Below are positions 21,831 through 32,410 of a stretch of 64,000 bases of DNA, piece by piece. The notes below the pieces were generated by a model. It searched no databases. It saw nothing but the letters and a program-made list of their open reading frames with translations, and was not told the origin of the DNA. The position numbers and the translations under genes are program-made. The DNA is from Schistocerca nitens (taxonomy: Eukaryota; Arthropoda; Insecta; Orthoptera; Acrididae), in contig NC_064615.1 in NCBI RefSeq assembly GCF_023898315.1, positions 1,188,311,413 through 1,188,375,412 on the forward strand, in the 5' to 3' direction. Each line of letters starts with the position of its first letter. Positions within the stretch are counted from its first letter, which is position 1.

Positions 21831-22700
21831 CAGGGTGGGGCAGATAAAAGTAGCCCTTGTAAGTAGAGAGCAAATGCCCTGAAATTACGGAAACGAAGAA
21901 CTGACTTGCCAGTTATTTACAATGACAAATACAGTGGAAAATACATTTATAGAAAATGCTGAAAGTGGCCTTGTGCAACATCGATACATATCTGTACACG
22001 TCGACGGACATTCACATACACCCGGCGTAAAGTTCGGATATCGATGGTGGCAACTTCGCGACTGATATTGTCTTTGAGGCCTGTGGTGTGCGTAAATTTC
22101 TTTCATACACGTTGCTCTTGAAGTGTACTGCGGGAATAAAATCCGGAGAACGTGATGCCGATAAATGTTTGCTGACACTCAGTGAAGACATCCTCGACTC
22201 GTTACAGGGACATCTCAGACGTGTGGCATGTTGCCCCATCTTTCCGGAACCAGCGTGTTCTCTTTAATATTCAGTGAGTCGAGCACAAAATGTATCAAAA
22301 ATTTCCATATACGCAATCGTGTCGGCACACAGTGTTAGGGTCCTCCGTTGCCCACTACCTCGTTTTCTGTGGATTCTCACAATCGCTTCATCACTCACGA
22401 TGTAACGGAAAGGGTTTAACAAGCTATCGTTGGCGTTGCTCAGATGCCTCGTGCAGTAATCTACACGTGTCTGACTGCCATCCTCCCGTAAATGCTGCAC
22501 AACCATCTCACAGTATCCGTTAACTTCAAACTTTTCAATCCGTTGCCAACTTCTCCGACTTACATGTGCCTGTAGGACCAATTTACGTGTAGACTTCTTT
22601 GGGATTTGAATAATTCTTCCACGAATTTCTGCAATAACTTCTCGTGTCTGGTGTGTTAACTGAAGGAATTCCTTGTCGTTTGACACTCTGCACACATCCG
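21831..22700 (-). mobile_element. mariner/IS630-type transposon relic
   Basis: The left end 'tacagggtggggcagataaaagtag' (from 21831) is the kind of terminus seen in many insect IS630-Tc1-mariner elements. Coding remnants on the minus strand follow. A matching right end was not found, so the right border is approximate. Confidence 0.7.
21945..22695 (-). pseudogene. mariner-like transposase relic
   Basis: The minus strand from 22695 encodes PKKSTRKLVLQAHVSRRSWQ (helix-turn-helix region), then VVQHLREDGSQTRVDYC and VSDEAIVRI, which matches the first catalytic SDEA motif of this group. After a gap and frameshifts, 21960-22100 encodes RVYVNVRRRVQICIDVAQGH and a terminal FQHFL stop, the usual C-terminus. 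The middle, including the second Asp and the PPRSPDL region, is missing. A gene of this type is about 340-400 residues. Confidence 0.72.
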
Positions 22701-23144
22701 TAGATGCGCCAATTTTTATACGCTACGGTATTGCTCTCTCTGCTGGTAGTTCTCTATCTGGATGCTGACATCCAAAATTTCGCGAGTTTCCTTGTCCGAG
22801 CCTGTTTTCACATGCGCTTCCCAATTTCCATTCTTTCTTCTATTGAGAATGTAATGTTGCAGACCCCAAAGACAAACGACTAACTTCGCTGATGAAATAG
22901 AAATTCTGACAGAAGAATGCTAGCAATCGATGACTGCATAAACCTGTCAATTGTTGTAGCTGTTTATTCCATTCCGGAAGTCGAAATATTTGATTCGCGT
23001 TCACAGGGGAGGCGGGCTGCGCCACCCCATCGCGGCTCAGTCGTAGCAGCCGCGCCAGCCACGCTGCCCCGACACAAGACGCGGACCACTTGTGGTATGA
23101 GTTCAAGAAATATTATCGACGGCAAAAAAATTAATAAGAGATGC
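22701..23144. other. Unassigned sequence
   Basis: No feature recognised. Confidence 0.4.
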
Positions 23145-24649
23145 TGCTGATCCTCCGTGGTTCACAAAACGGGTCAAAACACTGTTGCAGAGGCAGCGAC
23201 TGCAGCACGCCAAAATTCGGAGTATGATGATGCACTAGCTCCATATTTAACAATCGTGAACAACCGTTCGCTCGACGAAAGATCCGTCACCAAGGACTGG
23301 AAAGTTGCACAGGTCACACCAATATTCGAGAAAGGTAGTAGGAGCAATCCACTAAATTACAGGCCCATATCATTAACGTCAATATGCAGCAGGATTTTAG
23401 AACAAATATTGTGTTCGAACATTATGAATTACCTAGAAGGAAACGGTCTGTTGACACACAGTCAACATGGGTTTAGAAAACATCGTTCCTGTGAAACACA
23501 GCTAGCTCTTTATTCACATGAAGTGCTGAGTGCTATTGACAAGGGATTTCAGATCGATTCCGTATTCCTGGATTTCGGGAAGGCTTTTGACACTGTACCA
23601 CACAAGCGGCAAGTAGTAAAATTGCGTGCTTATGGAATATCGTCTCAGTTATGTGAATGGATTTGCGATTTCCTGTCAGAGAGGTCTCAGTTCGTAGTAA
23701 CTGACGGAAAGACATCGACTACAACAGAAGTGATTTCAGGCGTTCCCCAAGGTAGTGTTGTAGGCCCTTTGCTGTTCCTTATCTATATAAACGATTTGGA
23801 AGACAATCTGAGCAGCCGTCTTCGGTTGTTTGCAGATGAGGCTGTCGTTTATCGACTACTAAAGTCATCAGAAGATCAAGACAAACTGCAAAAGGATTTA
23901 GAAAAATAAATCTGAATGGTGCGAAAAGTGGCAGTTGACCCTAAATAACGAAAAGTGTGACGTCATCCACACGAGTGCGAAAAGGAACTCGTTAAACTTC
24001 TGTTACACGACAAATCAGTCTAATCTAAAAGCTGTAAATTCAACTAAACACCTAGGTGTTACAATTACGAACAACTTAAATTGGAAAGAACACATTGAAA
24101 ATGTTGTGGGGAAGGCTAATCAAAGGCTGCGTTTTATTGGCAGGATACTTAGAAAATGTAACAGACCTACTAAGGAGACTGCCTACACTACGCTTGTCCG
24201 TCCTCTTTTAGAATACTGCTGCGCGGTGTGGAATCCTTACCAGGTAGGACTGACGGAGTACATCGAAAAAGTTCAAAGAAAGGCAGCACGTTTTGTATTA
24301 TCGCGAAATATGGGACAGAGTGTCACAGACACGATACAGGATTTGCGCTGGAAATCATTAAAAGAAAGGTGTTTTCGTTGCGACGGAATCTTCTCACGAA
24401 ATTCCAATCACCAACTTTCTCCTCCGAATGCGAAAATATTTTGTTGACACCGACCTACGTAGGGTGGAACGATCACCACGATAAAATAAGGGAAATCAGA
24501 GCTCGTACGGAAAGATGTAGGTGTTCATTCTTTCCGCGCGCTATACGAGATTGGAATAACAGAGAAATGTGAAGGTGGTTCGATGAACCCTCTGCCAGGC
24601 ACTTGAATGTGATTTGCAGAGTATCCATGTAGATGTAGATGTAGATGTG
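23145..24649 (+). mobile_element. CR1-like non-LTR retrotransposon, 5'-truncated (copy B1)
   Basis: The element covers the reverse transcriptase and 3' end of a Jockey/CR1-superfamily LINE and ends in 'gagtatccatgtagatgtag', continuing as a (GATGTA)n tail at 24627-24649. The endonuclease part is absent. Two further copies lie at 24672-26345 and 44813-45960 (reverse). The clade call is from motif pattern and tail; other members of the Jockey group are possible. Confidence 0.88.
23157..24572 (+). pseudogene. CR1-like reverse transcriptase, frameshifted
   Basis: Seen in order: NYRPISLTSICSRILEQIL (about 23355), QHGFRKHRSCETQL (about 23465), motif A SVFLDFGKAFDTVPHK (about 23557), SGVPQGSVVGPLLFLIYIND (about 23735) and the catalytic motif, here FADEAVVY (about 23830), where the second Asp of the usual FADD has become Glu. 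A one-base insertion near 23900 creates a stop; the next frame continues with LTLNNEKCDVIH, STKHLGVTITNNLNWKEHI and LLEYCCAVWNPY; a one-base loss near 24370 shifts the end. The Asp to Glu change and two frameshifts argue against activity. Confidence 0.9.
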
Positions 24650-25320
24650 AATTTCAAAGAATGAGAAACCACGAGGCATAGTTTTACAGAAGCTGGAAAT
24701 TTAGCGCGAACTTCATTGCGAGATGCTTTGAATGGTTTCCACAACAAGTCTGACAGCAAACGCATAGAAATCCTGGTCGTATGGAAAGTATAGCACTTAC
24801 GAGGTAATGGGTATTGTCAACGCGGGGCGTCAAGTTTATTCCATCTACTTAGATTTCCAGAAGGTTTTTGACACCGTTCCTCAAAACTAACTTGTAATGC
24901 AATTGCGTGCCTGTGAAGTACCGTCTCAATTTTACGAGTGGATTCGGGATTTCCTGTCAGAAAGGCCACAGTTCGTACTAACCGACGGAAAGGCAGAAGT
25001 AAGATCTGGCGTTCCCCAAGAAAGCGTCATAGGCCCGCTGCTGTCCCTTGTCTACATAAACGGTCTAAGAGAAAATCCGAGCGGCCCTCTTAGACTGTTT
25101 GCAGATGATGCTGTCATTTACCGTATTGTAAAGCCGTCACATGATCAAAACCAACTGCAAAATGATTTAGACAAGATGTCTGAAAGCTGCGAAAAGTGGC
25201 ATTTGACTCTAAATAATGAAAAGTGTGAAGTCATCTATATGAATACTAAAAGGAATCCGTTAAATTGTGGTTAAACGATAAATCACACAAATTTAAACGC
25301 TGTGAATTCAACTACATACT

Positions 25321-25653
25321 TAAACTAAACAACTAAACTCCTTCCGAACAGGCTATGAAGGACCAAAGGTACCGACCGGCCGCCGTGTTATCCTCAGGCC
25401 ACTGGATGCCGATATGGAGGGGCATGTGGTCAGCACACCGCTCTCCCGGCCGTATGTCAGCTTCCGAGACCAGAGCCACTACTTCTCAACCAAGTAGCTC
25501 CTCAGTTTGCCTCACAAGGGCTGGGGGCACCCCGCTTGCCAACAGCGCCCGGCAGACTGGACGGTCACCCATCCGAGTGCTAGCCCAGCCCGACAGCGCT
25601 TAACTTCGCTGATCTGACGGGAACCGGTGTTACCACTGCGGCAGGTCCGTTGG
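25321..25653 (-). mobile_element. 5S-rRNA-derived SINE (SINE3-like)
   Basis: On the minus strand the head reads 'ggttcccgtcagatcagcga', 'agttaagcgctgtcgggct' and 'actcggatgggtgaccg', which is the internal promoter region of 5S rRNA (box A, intermediate element, box C). A 3' body follows with 'gaggagctacttggttgaga' and 'ggtgtgctgaccacatg'. Flanks caactacatact (25309-25320) and caactaaatact (25654-25665) form a 12-bp target duplication with one mismatch. It lies inside LINE copy B2. A head-less relative is at 26420-26620. Confidence 0.85.
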
Positions 25654-25713
25654 CAACTAAATACTCAGGGATTACAAACGCGAAAGATCACATAGATAAC
25701 GTTGTGGGGTAAA

Positions 25714-25813
25714 TGGCTCTGAGCACTATGGGACTTAACATCTATGGTCATCAGTCCCCTAGAACTTAGAACTACTTAAACCTAACTAAGGACAGCACAC
25801 AACACCCAGTCAT
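25714..25813 (-). mobile_element. 5'-truncated tRNA-tail SINE with perfect 13-bp duplication
   Basis: It contains only the tail part ('ggctctgagcactatgggac' to 'acctaactaaggacagcaca'). The 13 bases gttgtggggtaaa are identical on both sides (25701-25713, 25814-25826). The end 'aacacccagtcat' resembles the head-body junction of the copy at 56453 rather than that at 48204. Confidence 0.9.
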
Positions 25814-26419
25814 GTTGTGGGGTAAAGCAAACCTAAGATTGCGATTTATTGGCAGAACACTTAGAAAACGCAACAGGATTACAGAAGAGACTGCTTACAC
25901 TACGTTTGTCCGGCTTATTTTGGGGTGTTGCTGTGCGGTGTGAGGTCCGTATCAGATAGGACAGATGGAGACATCGAAAAAGTTCAAAGAAGGGCAACTC
26001 GTTTTGTATTATCGCGAAATGCAGAAGAGAGCGCCACGAAAGTGATTCGCAAATTGAGGTGGGAATCATTTAAACAAAGCCGTTTTTCGTTTCTGTAGGA
26101 CCTTCTGACAACATTTAAATCACCAACTTTTTCCTCAGAGTGTGAAAATATTATGCTGGTGCCTACTTACAAAAGGATAAATAATCATCGTAATAAAATA
26201 AGGTAAATCAGCGATGACACGGAAAGATTTAAGTGCTCATTTTCCTTGCGCGCTGTTCGAGAGTGGAGAAACAGTTTGAAGGAGGTTCAGTGAACCTCCT
26301 ACCAGGCTCATGCGGTAATTACGGATTGCAGAGGAATCATGTAGACGTATATTATTAATGTCATTTTCATCTGCAGGCTGTCTTTCACAGTTACCCCCCT
26401 AAATTATCTGCTCACTCCG

Positions 26420-26620
26420 TCTGCAGGCCGCGAGTGGCCTACCGGGACCATCCGACCGCCGTGTCATCCTCCGTGGAGGATGCGGATAGGAGGTGCGTGG
26501 GGTCAGCACACCGCTCTTCCGGTCGTTATGATGGTATTCTTGACCGAAGCCGCTACTATTCGGTCGAGTAGCTCCTCAATTGGCATCACGAGGCTGAGTG
26601 CACCCCGAAAATATATCTGC
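26420..26620 (-). mobile_element. Fragment of the 5S-derived SINE body
   Basis: It matches the 3' body of the element at 25321-25653 ('gcacaccgctcttccggtcg', 'gtagctcctcaattggca', 'tgagtgcaccccg') but lacks the 5S head. It lies about 75 bases after LINE copy B2. Confidence 0.75.
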
Positions 26621-27263
26621 TGCACCTACCAATTAATTACAGACACACGCTTATTAAAGACCATTGATGAATTTCGTGAAACAGTAATTCTTGTTAAAAT
26701 AGGCAGTAATCTGATTGCAGTTACTCACGAGGATTCATAATTTATTTAGAAAATCAAATTTCATTTTGATACTTCATCATGTACATTAACCTACATCAAG
26801 TTAAAAAATACTCAGTTTATGATACACTCACGTTAAATAATTACTAGATTTTATTTATCACTTCGTATATTTGAAGGCAAGTTTCACAAATAAGTGTGAA
26901 ACCAAATAGCTACAACCATACAGACCTATCAGACTCCTTTTACCGCTGTGATCTCGCCCTTAACACTGCCAATATACTGCAACTCGCTGATTAGAAACGC
27001 ACAAGAGGTTTACAGTAGTGGGTAGCAAGTAGAATCCAAGTCTTCACATAACTTGACGAAGCAGCACAAGAGTTACCGTCACGCGGTTTAGTTGTGCCAT
27101 TGCTTCTGACAATTTGCTTTGTTGAATTACTGGCTTTAAAAAAATAAAAAAATAAAAAAGAACGTCCCGCCATAAGGGCAGTGCACGCCACCTTGTTCCG
27201 ACGTATTATTTTCTCATTTGTTTTACAGTGATGTCACACACATTTTAATATCGTAACTAGAGA
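26621..27263. other. AT-rich intergenic sequence
   Basis: No feature recognised. Confidence 0.4.
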
Positions 27264-27275
27264 ACACACACACAC

Positions 27276-27330
<55 letters not shown>

Positions 27331-27338
27331 TACACACA
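27264..27338. repeat. (AC)n microsatellite
   Basis: More than thirty AC units with a few GC interruptions. Confidence 0.97.
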
Positions 27339-30235
27339 AGCGCCACATTTAATGCTTTCCTGCCAAGTAAAGGAAAAACTGGATCAAAGGATTAAATACT
27401 TGGGAGAATACTACCAAAGCAATTAAAAACAGAAAAGCGTACTTGTTTTAATTTATATATAGCAAGTGGGACTTCTGAGTCCCTTCATCGGACCTGACCG
27501 GGTTCTTTGCTTATGCATTAGTAATATTAGTGTAAAATAATTAAAACGAAACAAAATCAATTATTAACATAAAAATTCTCATAATACCGCCCTTTCACGT
27601 CCTATGATCCGTACACTCTTGTGGCGAAAAGAACAATGCACTGGTACGACGGTCTGTTATTTCTTTGCTGCCATCTGCGGACAGAGATATTGAACTATGA
27701 CAGCCAAAGAGTGTCGCGTGCTACACAACGTCCCGGCAGGCCACCGGTGCACGCATTCATCTTGAGCCTCTTTTATCATTCTAAGAGGTGGGCGGGACTT
27801 TTAAATACGTTGGGCCGACCGAGCCCGTGACCTCCGCTTTACGAGCCACTGACGCTAACCCATCCCACGGAGGACGTTGCCTGCCTAAACCTGATATGCG
27901 CGGTTTTTTTTATCACTTCTTAGTCCATCAACGTTATCGTACATTTACCATGGGGATAATGGTACCATCTTTTTTTTGGCGGGATACGAAAGTGAGTAAG
28001 ATGGGAACCTTATTATTCAGGTGAGTTTATCACTGCAGTATCTAGCTTGAGCAGTCTTCTACCCGTGAGTAAAGCTCTGCTGCTGTAACAGCCAAGGAAC
28101 AAACAGAAAACATGGCCTCTGTGGTTTACAGCACAGAGCAATTCATCTCTCGACAAGCGTCGAGTAAACAACTCGGCACAAAGAAACCTCAAGGGCAGCA
28201 AGATTTGGTGCGTCTCAAGTTTCGTGTGGCGCTCTGTTTGCAGCGACAAAAACACTCGTCTCCTACGCCTACACAGGCGTAAGACGAGAGAGAGAGGAGG
28301 GGGAGGGGGGGAGGGAGAGAGAGGGTTTGCCTTGTGTTGACAACTGTTACATGGCTCAGGCGGCTATTTCTCAAGCTTGAGGGCGACGCTATAAGGTGCG
28401 TGCTACGATCCGCATGACTCGTCTGTGCTATTTTACGGCGGAACGAGAAGAATAACATTTCTCTGCTGTCCTCCGTTGAGAACCCTATTTAATTTTTGTG
28501 ACCATTAGTACGTTGGAGAAAGTAATGCTTTTCTCAGACTTTTTTGTTGGATGACTGTCCAGACAAAACTACACAGATTTCCTTACCCGCTCTCCCAACT
28601 AAGTGAATGGCGCATCGCACAAAATATATTTGTACCGTTTAAGCAACCCAGTCAAAAATCATTTAAGATGTTTTTGCGAATATTTTCCACTCTTGCTGAT
28701 AGGCAAGGGACACACAAAATCGGAGGTTTGTCTAAGAATATGCGCAATAGTTTTGTAAATACAGTCAGAGAAGAGTTTTACTTCGACACAAGTTTCAGTA
28801 ACTGGCAGCCAGCAGTTCCATTTGCATTCCAGCATGCTCCAGTTAGTTCTGGAAGCGCTTTCGTTTGTAGAGCGAAATAAACAATCCACGGGACTGGGTG
28901 TAACACGACACATCTTTACAACCAATACCCCTACAGGACATGATGTGCACTTGATTTCCTCCGACGCTAAATCGACCTTTCCGCAGCTAGTCATAGGAGA
29001 ATCGAGGAATATTTGACTAGAAGGACCCTGAAACTTATACTACACGACGAATGCCCCACAGAAATGAAAATAAGATGGAGCGTGCACCATGGAAGCATAA
29101 CAGCCGCTCTAATGTCACCGACACTACAAGATTGTCCGCTGAGGATGCCGTTTTCTTCGGCAAGTTGTCGTCGTTACACTGTCGCAAGGAACCACAGAAA
29201 GACTTGGACTGAATTAAATGTGGGCAAATGTGAGATAATGCGTTATCACTGAGAGAAGATTTAGTGGTAACATCGAGACGGTGACGTAAAATCAGTACTG
29301 TATTAAGTAAAATTGTTTGGAGTGTTGTCGGGAAATGTGGTGCGTCTCTGAAGGAGATCGCATTCGACACTCCAGTGCGGCCGCTTCTAGAATGGTGTTC
29401 AGAGACTGGAGTGGTCAGGACGCAGGCGTGTCTAGAGACACGGAACGAGCTCAGTCAGGGCCACATACTGGGTGTAACGCATACCAAAGCGTAACAGAAA
29501 TGTGACGTAGTTGTTGGTAAACGCTGTTCTGTAAATTTATAGAACCTCTTTTCGAAAAGGAATTTGCGACCATTGTGTTGCAAGACGTGTACATCGCGCA
29601 GGGGTCATAAGAAAAAGTTACGAGACAGAGATCTGGGCGAGTAAATAGGCTTTCCCGTTGCTCGCTGTGACAAAAAAGTACTAAAGGCGACTAACCGTTT
29701 GTTGTTTTAACGGTTGAGCACCGAGCTGCACCGTTCCACCTGGTGATGTCAGTACTTGCCGACTAAAGTGCTGAGTGGTGAGAAGGTTTCCGGACTTGGC
29801 GGCTCGCAAACAGTATCTGTCGTAAACTGTGATTGCGGTGGATCTGTCCTCTGTTAGGTCTGAACAAATGCAGACCGTGGGGTAAGTTCAGCTTAAGTGT
29901 AATAGATGTCATCTAGACTGCTGTGAGCGCTTGTCATTATAATTTCGACCGAATATGAGTTTTGATTGTCTAACTGGTAAGACAGAAGCAGAGAGACTAT
30001 TTCACAATATTACTAACAGCGACGAAATATTATTGAAGGAAACATTACTAAAGCGATGAAGTCGAAAAGAAACCCAGTTCTTTAGAAAGACAACTCTGAT
30101 GACACTTATTTTTAATTTGTTCGCTAAAAAGCAGTGAAGAGGAGCTGCAGACCAGAAACGGGCGTCAAAATGGAGTAACGAAGTTAGCTGTCCAGTCCAT
30201 GCAAACGGGTACTAACGTTAACTACAATGTGGGTT
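27339..30235. other. Intergenic sequence, no assigned gene
   Basis: No TE or coding region that I can name. A purine tract of mostly (GA) and G runs lies at 28286-28325. Frames of about 110 codons at 28551-28880 (plus) and 28659-28994 (minus) overlap each other and show no recognisable motif. Confidence 0.4.
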
Positions 30236-30263
30236 AGAGAGAGAGAGAGAGAGAGAGAGAGAG
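30236..30263. repeat. (GA)n microsatellite
   Basis: About fourteen GA units; the minus-strand frames with Ser-Leu repeats are a by-product. Confidence 0.97.
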
Positions 30264-31801
30264 GCTTGTGGTGGGTGAGCGCTGACGCACAGCAAGAGCA
30301 CGTGCGGCTGCTACGCCACTGTCTGAGGCAACTTGTGCTGGCTGCAGCTTGCAGCCTACCGAGTGGGATCTGACGTACCGGAACTCTACGGTCACAGCAC
30401 AGCTTAAACGTATTAGCGGTGGTAGCGAAGCAGAGTAAAGTTTGCTCCAGCAGCAGAAACACAAACGCAAGCTAGCGGATGACAATAAAGTTTTCTCCAG
30501 CAACAGAAAGATTGTACGATGAAATATATTAACGTGGGTATAAACTAGCTTCCTAAGTTACAAAAACAAAGTGTGAGCAACTTGCTTAACACCGCCTTCG
30601 CCCTCCTTTGTGAAGCAGTACGGCGGCTATTTTGTGTGGCACCGAGTCAGCGAGTTCTCGCCGCAGACGTGTGGCACGGAGAACAACAGCAGTTGACTGT
30701 CACCCTCCTGGAGCCGCTGTTGTACTGCTGGAAGGCCCTCGGATATCACTGTGCCTTCGACTCCGTGGGGCCCGTGCGTATGTCCCCCTTAGCATAACAG
30801 GGCCGCGGCCGTGGCGCGCTACTCGCTTCCGGCAGCAGTTCTCCCGGACGGCGGTGCACCTCGGCCGCCTACAAGGCGACACGCTTCCATTCTCCTGCGG
30901 TCGGACCTCGGTGACACTGTGTAGCCAGCCACTGCGGTCCAAACTGATGACGTCGCCGGGTCAGTACGCTGCGTGCTGCGGGGCCCGTGTTCTGCACTCG
31001 CACTGCCCGCCCAACCCGCTTTACGGAGCGGGAAGCCTCCGACGTCCGCGCGGACGACATCGCACGCTGCCCTTCGACCACTTCGCACACGGAAGATCGC
31101 GACAGCCAGTGTGACGTTCGTTGCCGTCGCTCCCTGGCAGCCCCGCACCGCACGTCAATCAGCGGGTGTCTCCTTTTGCGTCTCGTGGAGCCGCCAGGTC
31201 GTCATTCGTCTCCGCCCCACTTTTACACGTTCTTGCCCGCAACGACAGTAGTTCACGAGCAGTGGTCGTACTGTTTTGGTTTATCGACGCACATTCTGAG
31301 GAAAGCATAATCTGAGAAAAGAAATGCAGGTTACAGGAAAAGTGCGAAATGCTGAGAGCATTTGAAAACTAATGTCACAGTAGCTTGTTAAAGTGTATTT
31401 GCCTGGATAAGATATGACGTACGGAAGTTGTACACACAGCAGGCCAGGAGGAAGTGTACGGAACGACGAACTGATAGGTCGTACCACGATTAGCTAAGTG
31501 ACAGTACAGAGGAATAAAAGTGAAAATTGTTCCGGATACACCGTACAACACAGTTAACGGGTAACTTTTTCGAAACGCAGTAACTGTCTCTCACTAGGAT
31601 CCAAAATCTCGAAATTCTGCTCAATGGTGTCGACACGGTTCCTCTGTGACGGTGCAAGAAAAGCGTGGCGGCCCGCAACCTCAGCCTCGGGCTCCGCGTC
31701 GCTTCGAACATCCAGGTGTCCACAAATGCGAAAAACAGAGAGGTGTAAGGTGTGTTAACGAGGTTACATTGGCACCGATCTCGACGACAGTTCTTCCCAA
31801 C
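30264..31801. other. CpG-rich intergenic region
   Basis: About 30570-31260 is GC- and CpG-rich with overlapping open frames on both strands, up to 160 codons at 30632-31114. None shows a domain I recognise, and the overlap on both strands indicates stop-codon scarcity in GC-rich DNA. It might be a CpG promoter; I see no direct evidence. Confidence 0.35.
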
Positions 31802-31813
31802 TCTATCACGATG

Positions 31814-31980
31814 TTTCCAGAATAGAAGGTAGGAGACGAGATACTGGCAGAAGTAAAGCTGTGAGGACCGGGCGTGAGTCGTGCTTCGGTAGCTCAGATG
31901 GTAGAGCACTTGCCCGCGAAAGGCAAAGGTCCCGAGTTCGAGTCTCGGTCGGGCACACAGTTTTAATCTGCCAGGAAGTT
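31814..31980 (+). mobile_element. tRNA-like dispersed element with perfect 12-bp duplication
   Basis: The insert carries 'ggtaggagacgagatactgg', a tRNA-like cloverleaf at 31881-31956, and 'cacagttttaatctgccagg'. The bases tctatcacgatg are identical at 31802-31813 and 31981-31992. I recall full copies of this family being palindromic, beginning and ending in 'gaaacttcctggcagatt' and its complement; here only the right terminus is present, so the left side is truncated. Confidence 0.88.
31881..31956 (+). tRNA. tRNA-like segment (CGA triplet, Ser-like) inside a dispersed repeat; probably a tRNA pseudogene
   Basis: It folds with a D arm gctc...gagc, an anticodon stem ttgcc/ggcaa with loop CGCGAAA, and a T arm ccgag-ttcgagt-ctcgg. 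The loop triplet CGA would read a serine codon, but position 33 is G instead of the near-universal U, there is no long variable arm as real tRNA-Ser has, and the acceptor stem is imperfect. It sits within a duplicated-target insertion, so it is better read as the internal promoter of a SINE-like element than as a working tRNA gene. Confidence 0.6.
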
Positions 31981-32147
31981 TCTATCACGATGGGTCGACA
32001 CACTCTCTCTTACCCACATGGCACCCCTTCTTTCGATTACTCTGTGCCGAGATGAGAACCACGACGACAAGCGTTAAAATTCAGCAAGTTCATTTGTTAC
32101 GGGTGGGCGACGAAAACATTTCACACACGTCGCTATTCAGAGATGTC

Positions 32148-32410
32148 ACGAAAACACCTGAGGGTGTGCGTAAAGTAGGTCAGTGGAAGCAGCCCCCTGC
32201 TCGGGACGGCGACTCACAGGCCCAGCGACAGTTGACTGCAGTGTGACGACGAACAGGAGGGCTCTGCCGCTCTGCTGGCGCCGCCTCTTCTAACAACATC
32301 GTGGGCCAGCAATCCCACTAAACGTGTGTGCGACCGCAGCTTTTCGTGTGGTGTACAGTTGGAATGACCCGCGACCGCTCAGAACCTCCGGATGGATTCT
32401 GAACGTGATG
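32148..32410 (-). repeat. 263-bp dispersed repeat, copy 2 (inverse of 20202-20464)
   Basis: This is the reverse complement of 20202-20464 with about three base differences. The left border is 'agatgtc|acgaaaacac' and the right border 'gaacgtgatg|cttatcc'; flanks are unrelated to those of copy 1. Confidence 0.9.

Larger units (their letters stand above)
24672..26345 (+). mobile_element. CR1-like LINE copy B2, interrupted by two SINEs
   Basis: This copy reads through 'tttacagaagctggaaattt', the RT block VYSIYLDFQKVFDTVPQN (about 24837), SGVPQESVIGPLLSLVYING and FADDAVIYRI, to 25308. The LINE then continues after the first insertion (25666), is broken again at 25713, and resumes at 25827 through 'gaacctcctaccaggctcat' to a degenerate tail. 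Compared with copy B1 it lacks a block before motif A and has several stops. The catalytic FADD is kept. Confidence 0.86.

Noticed and set aside
30632..31310. Frames of 92-160 codons on both strands
   Set aside because: Arg/Ser/Pro-rich translations in every frame of a CpG-rich block indicate composition, not coding.
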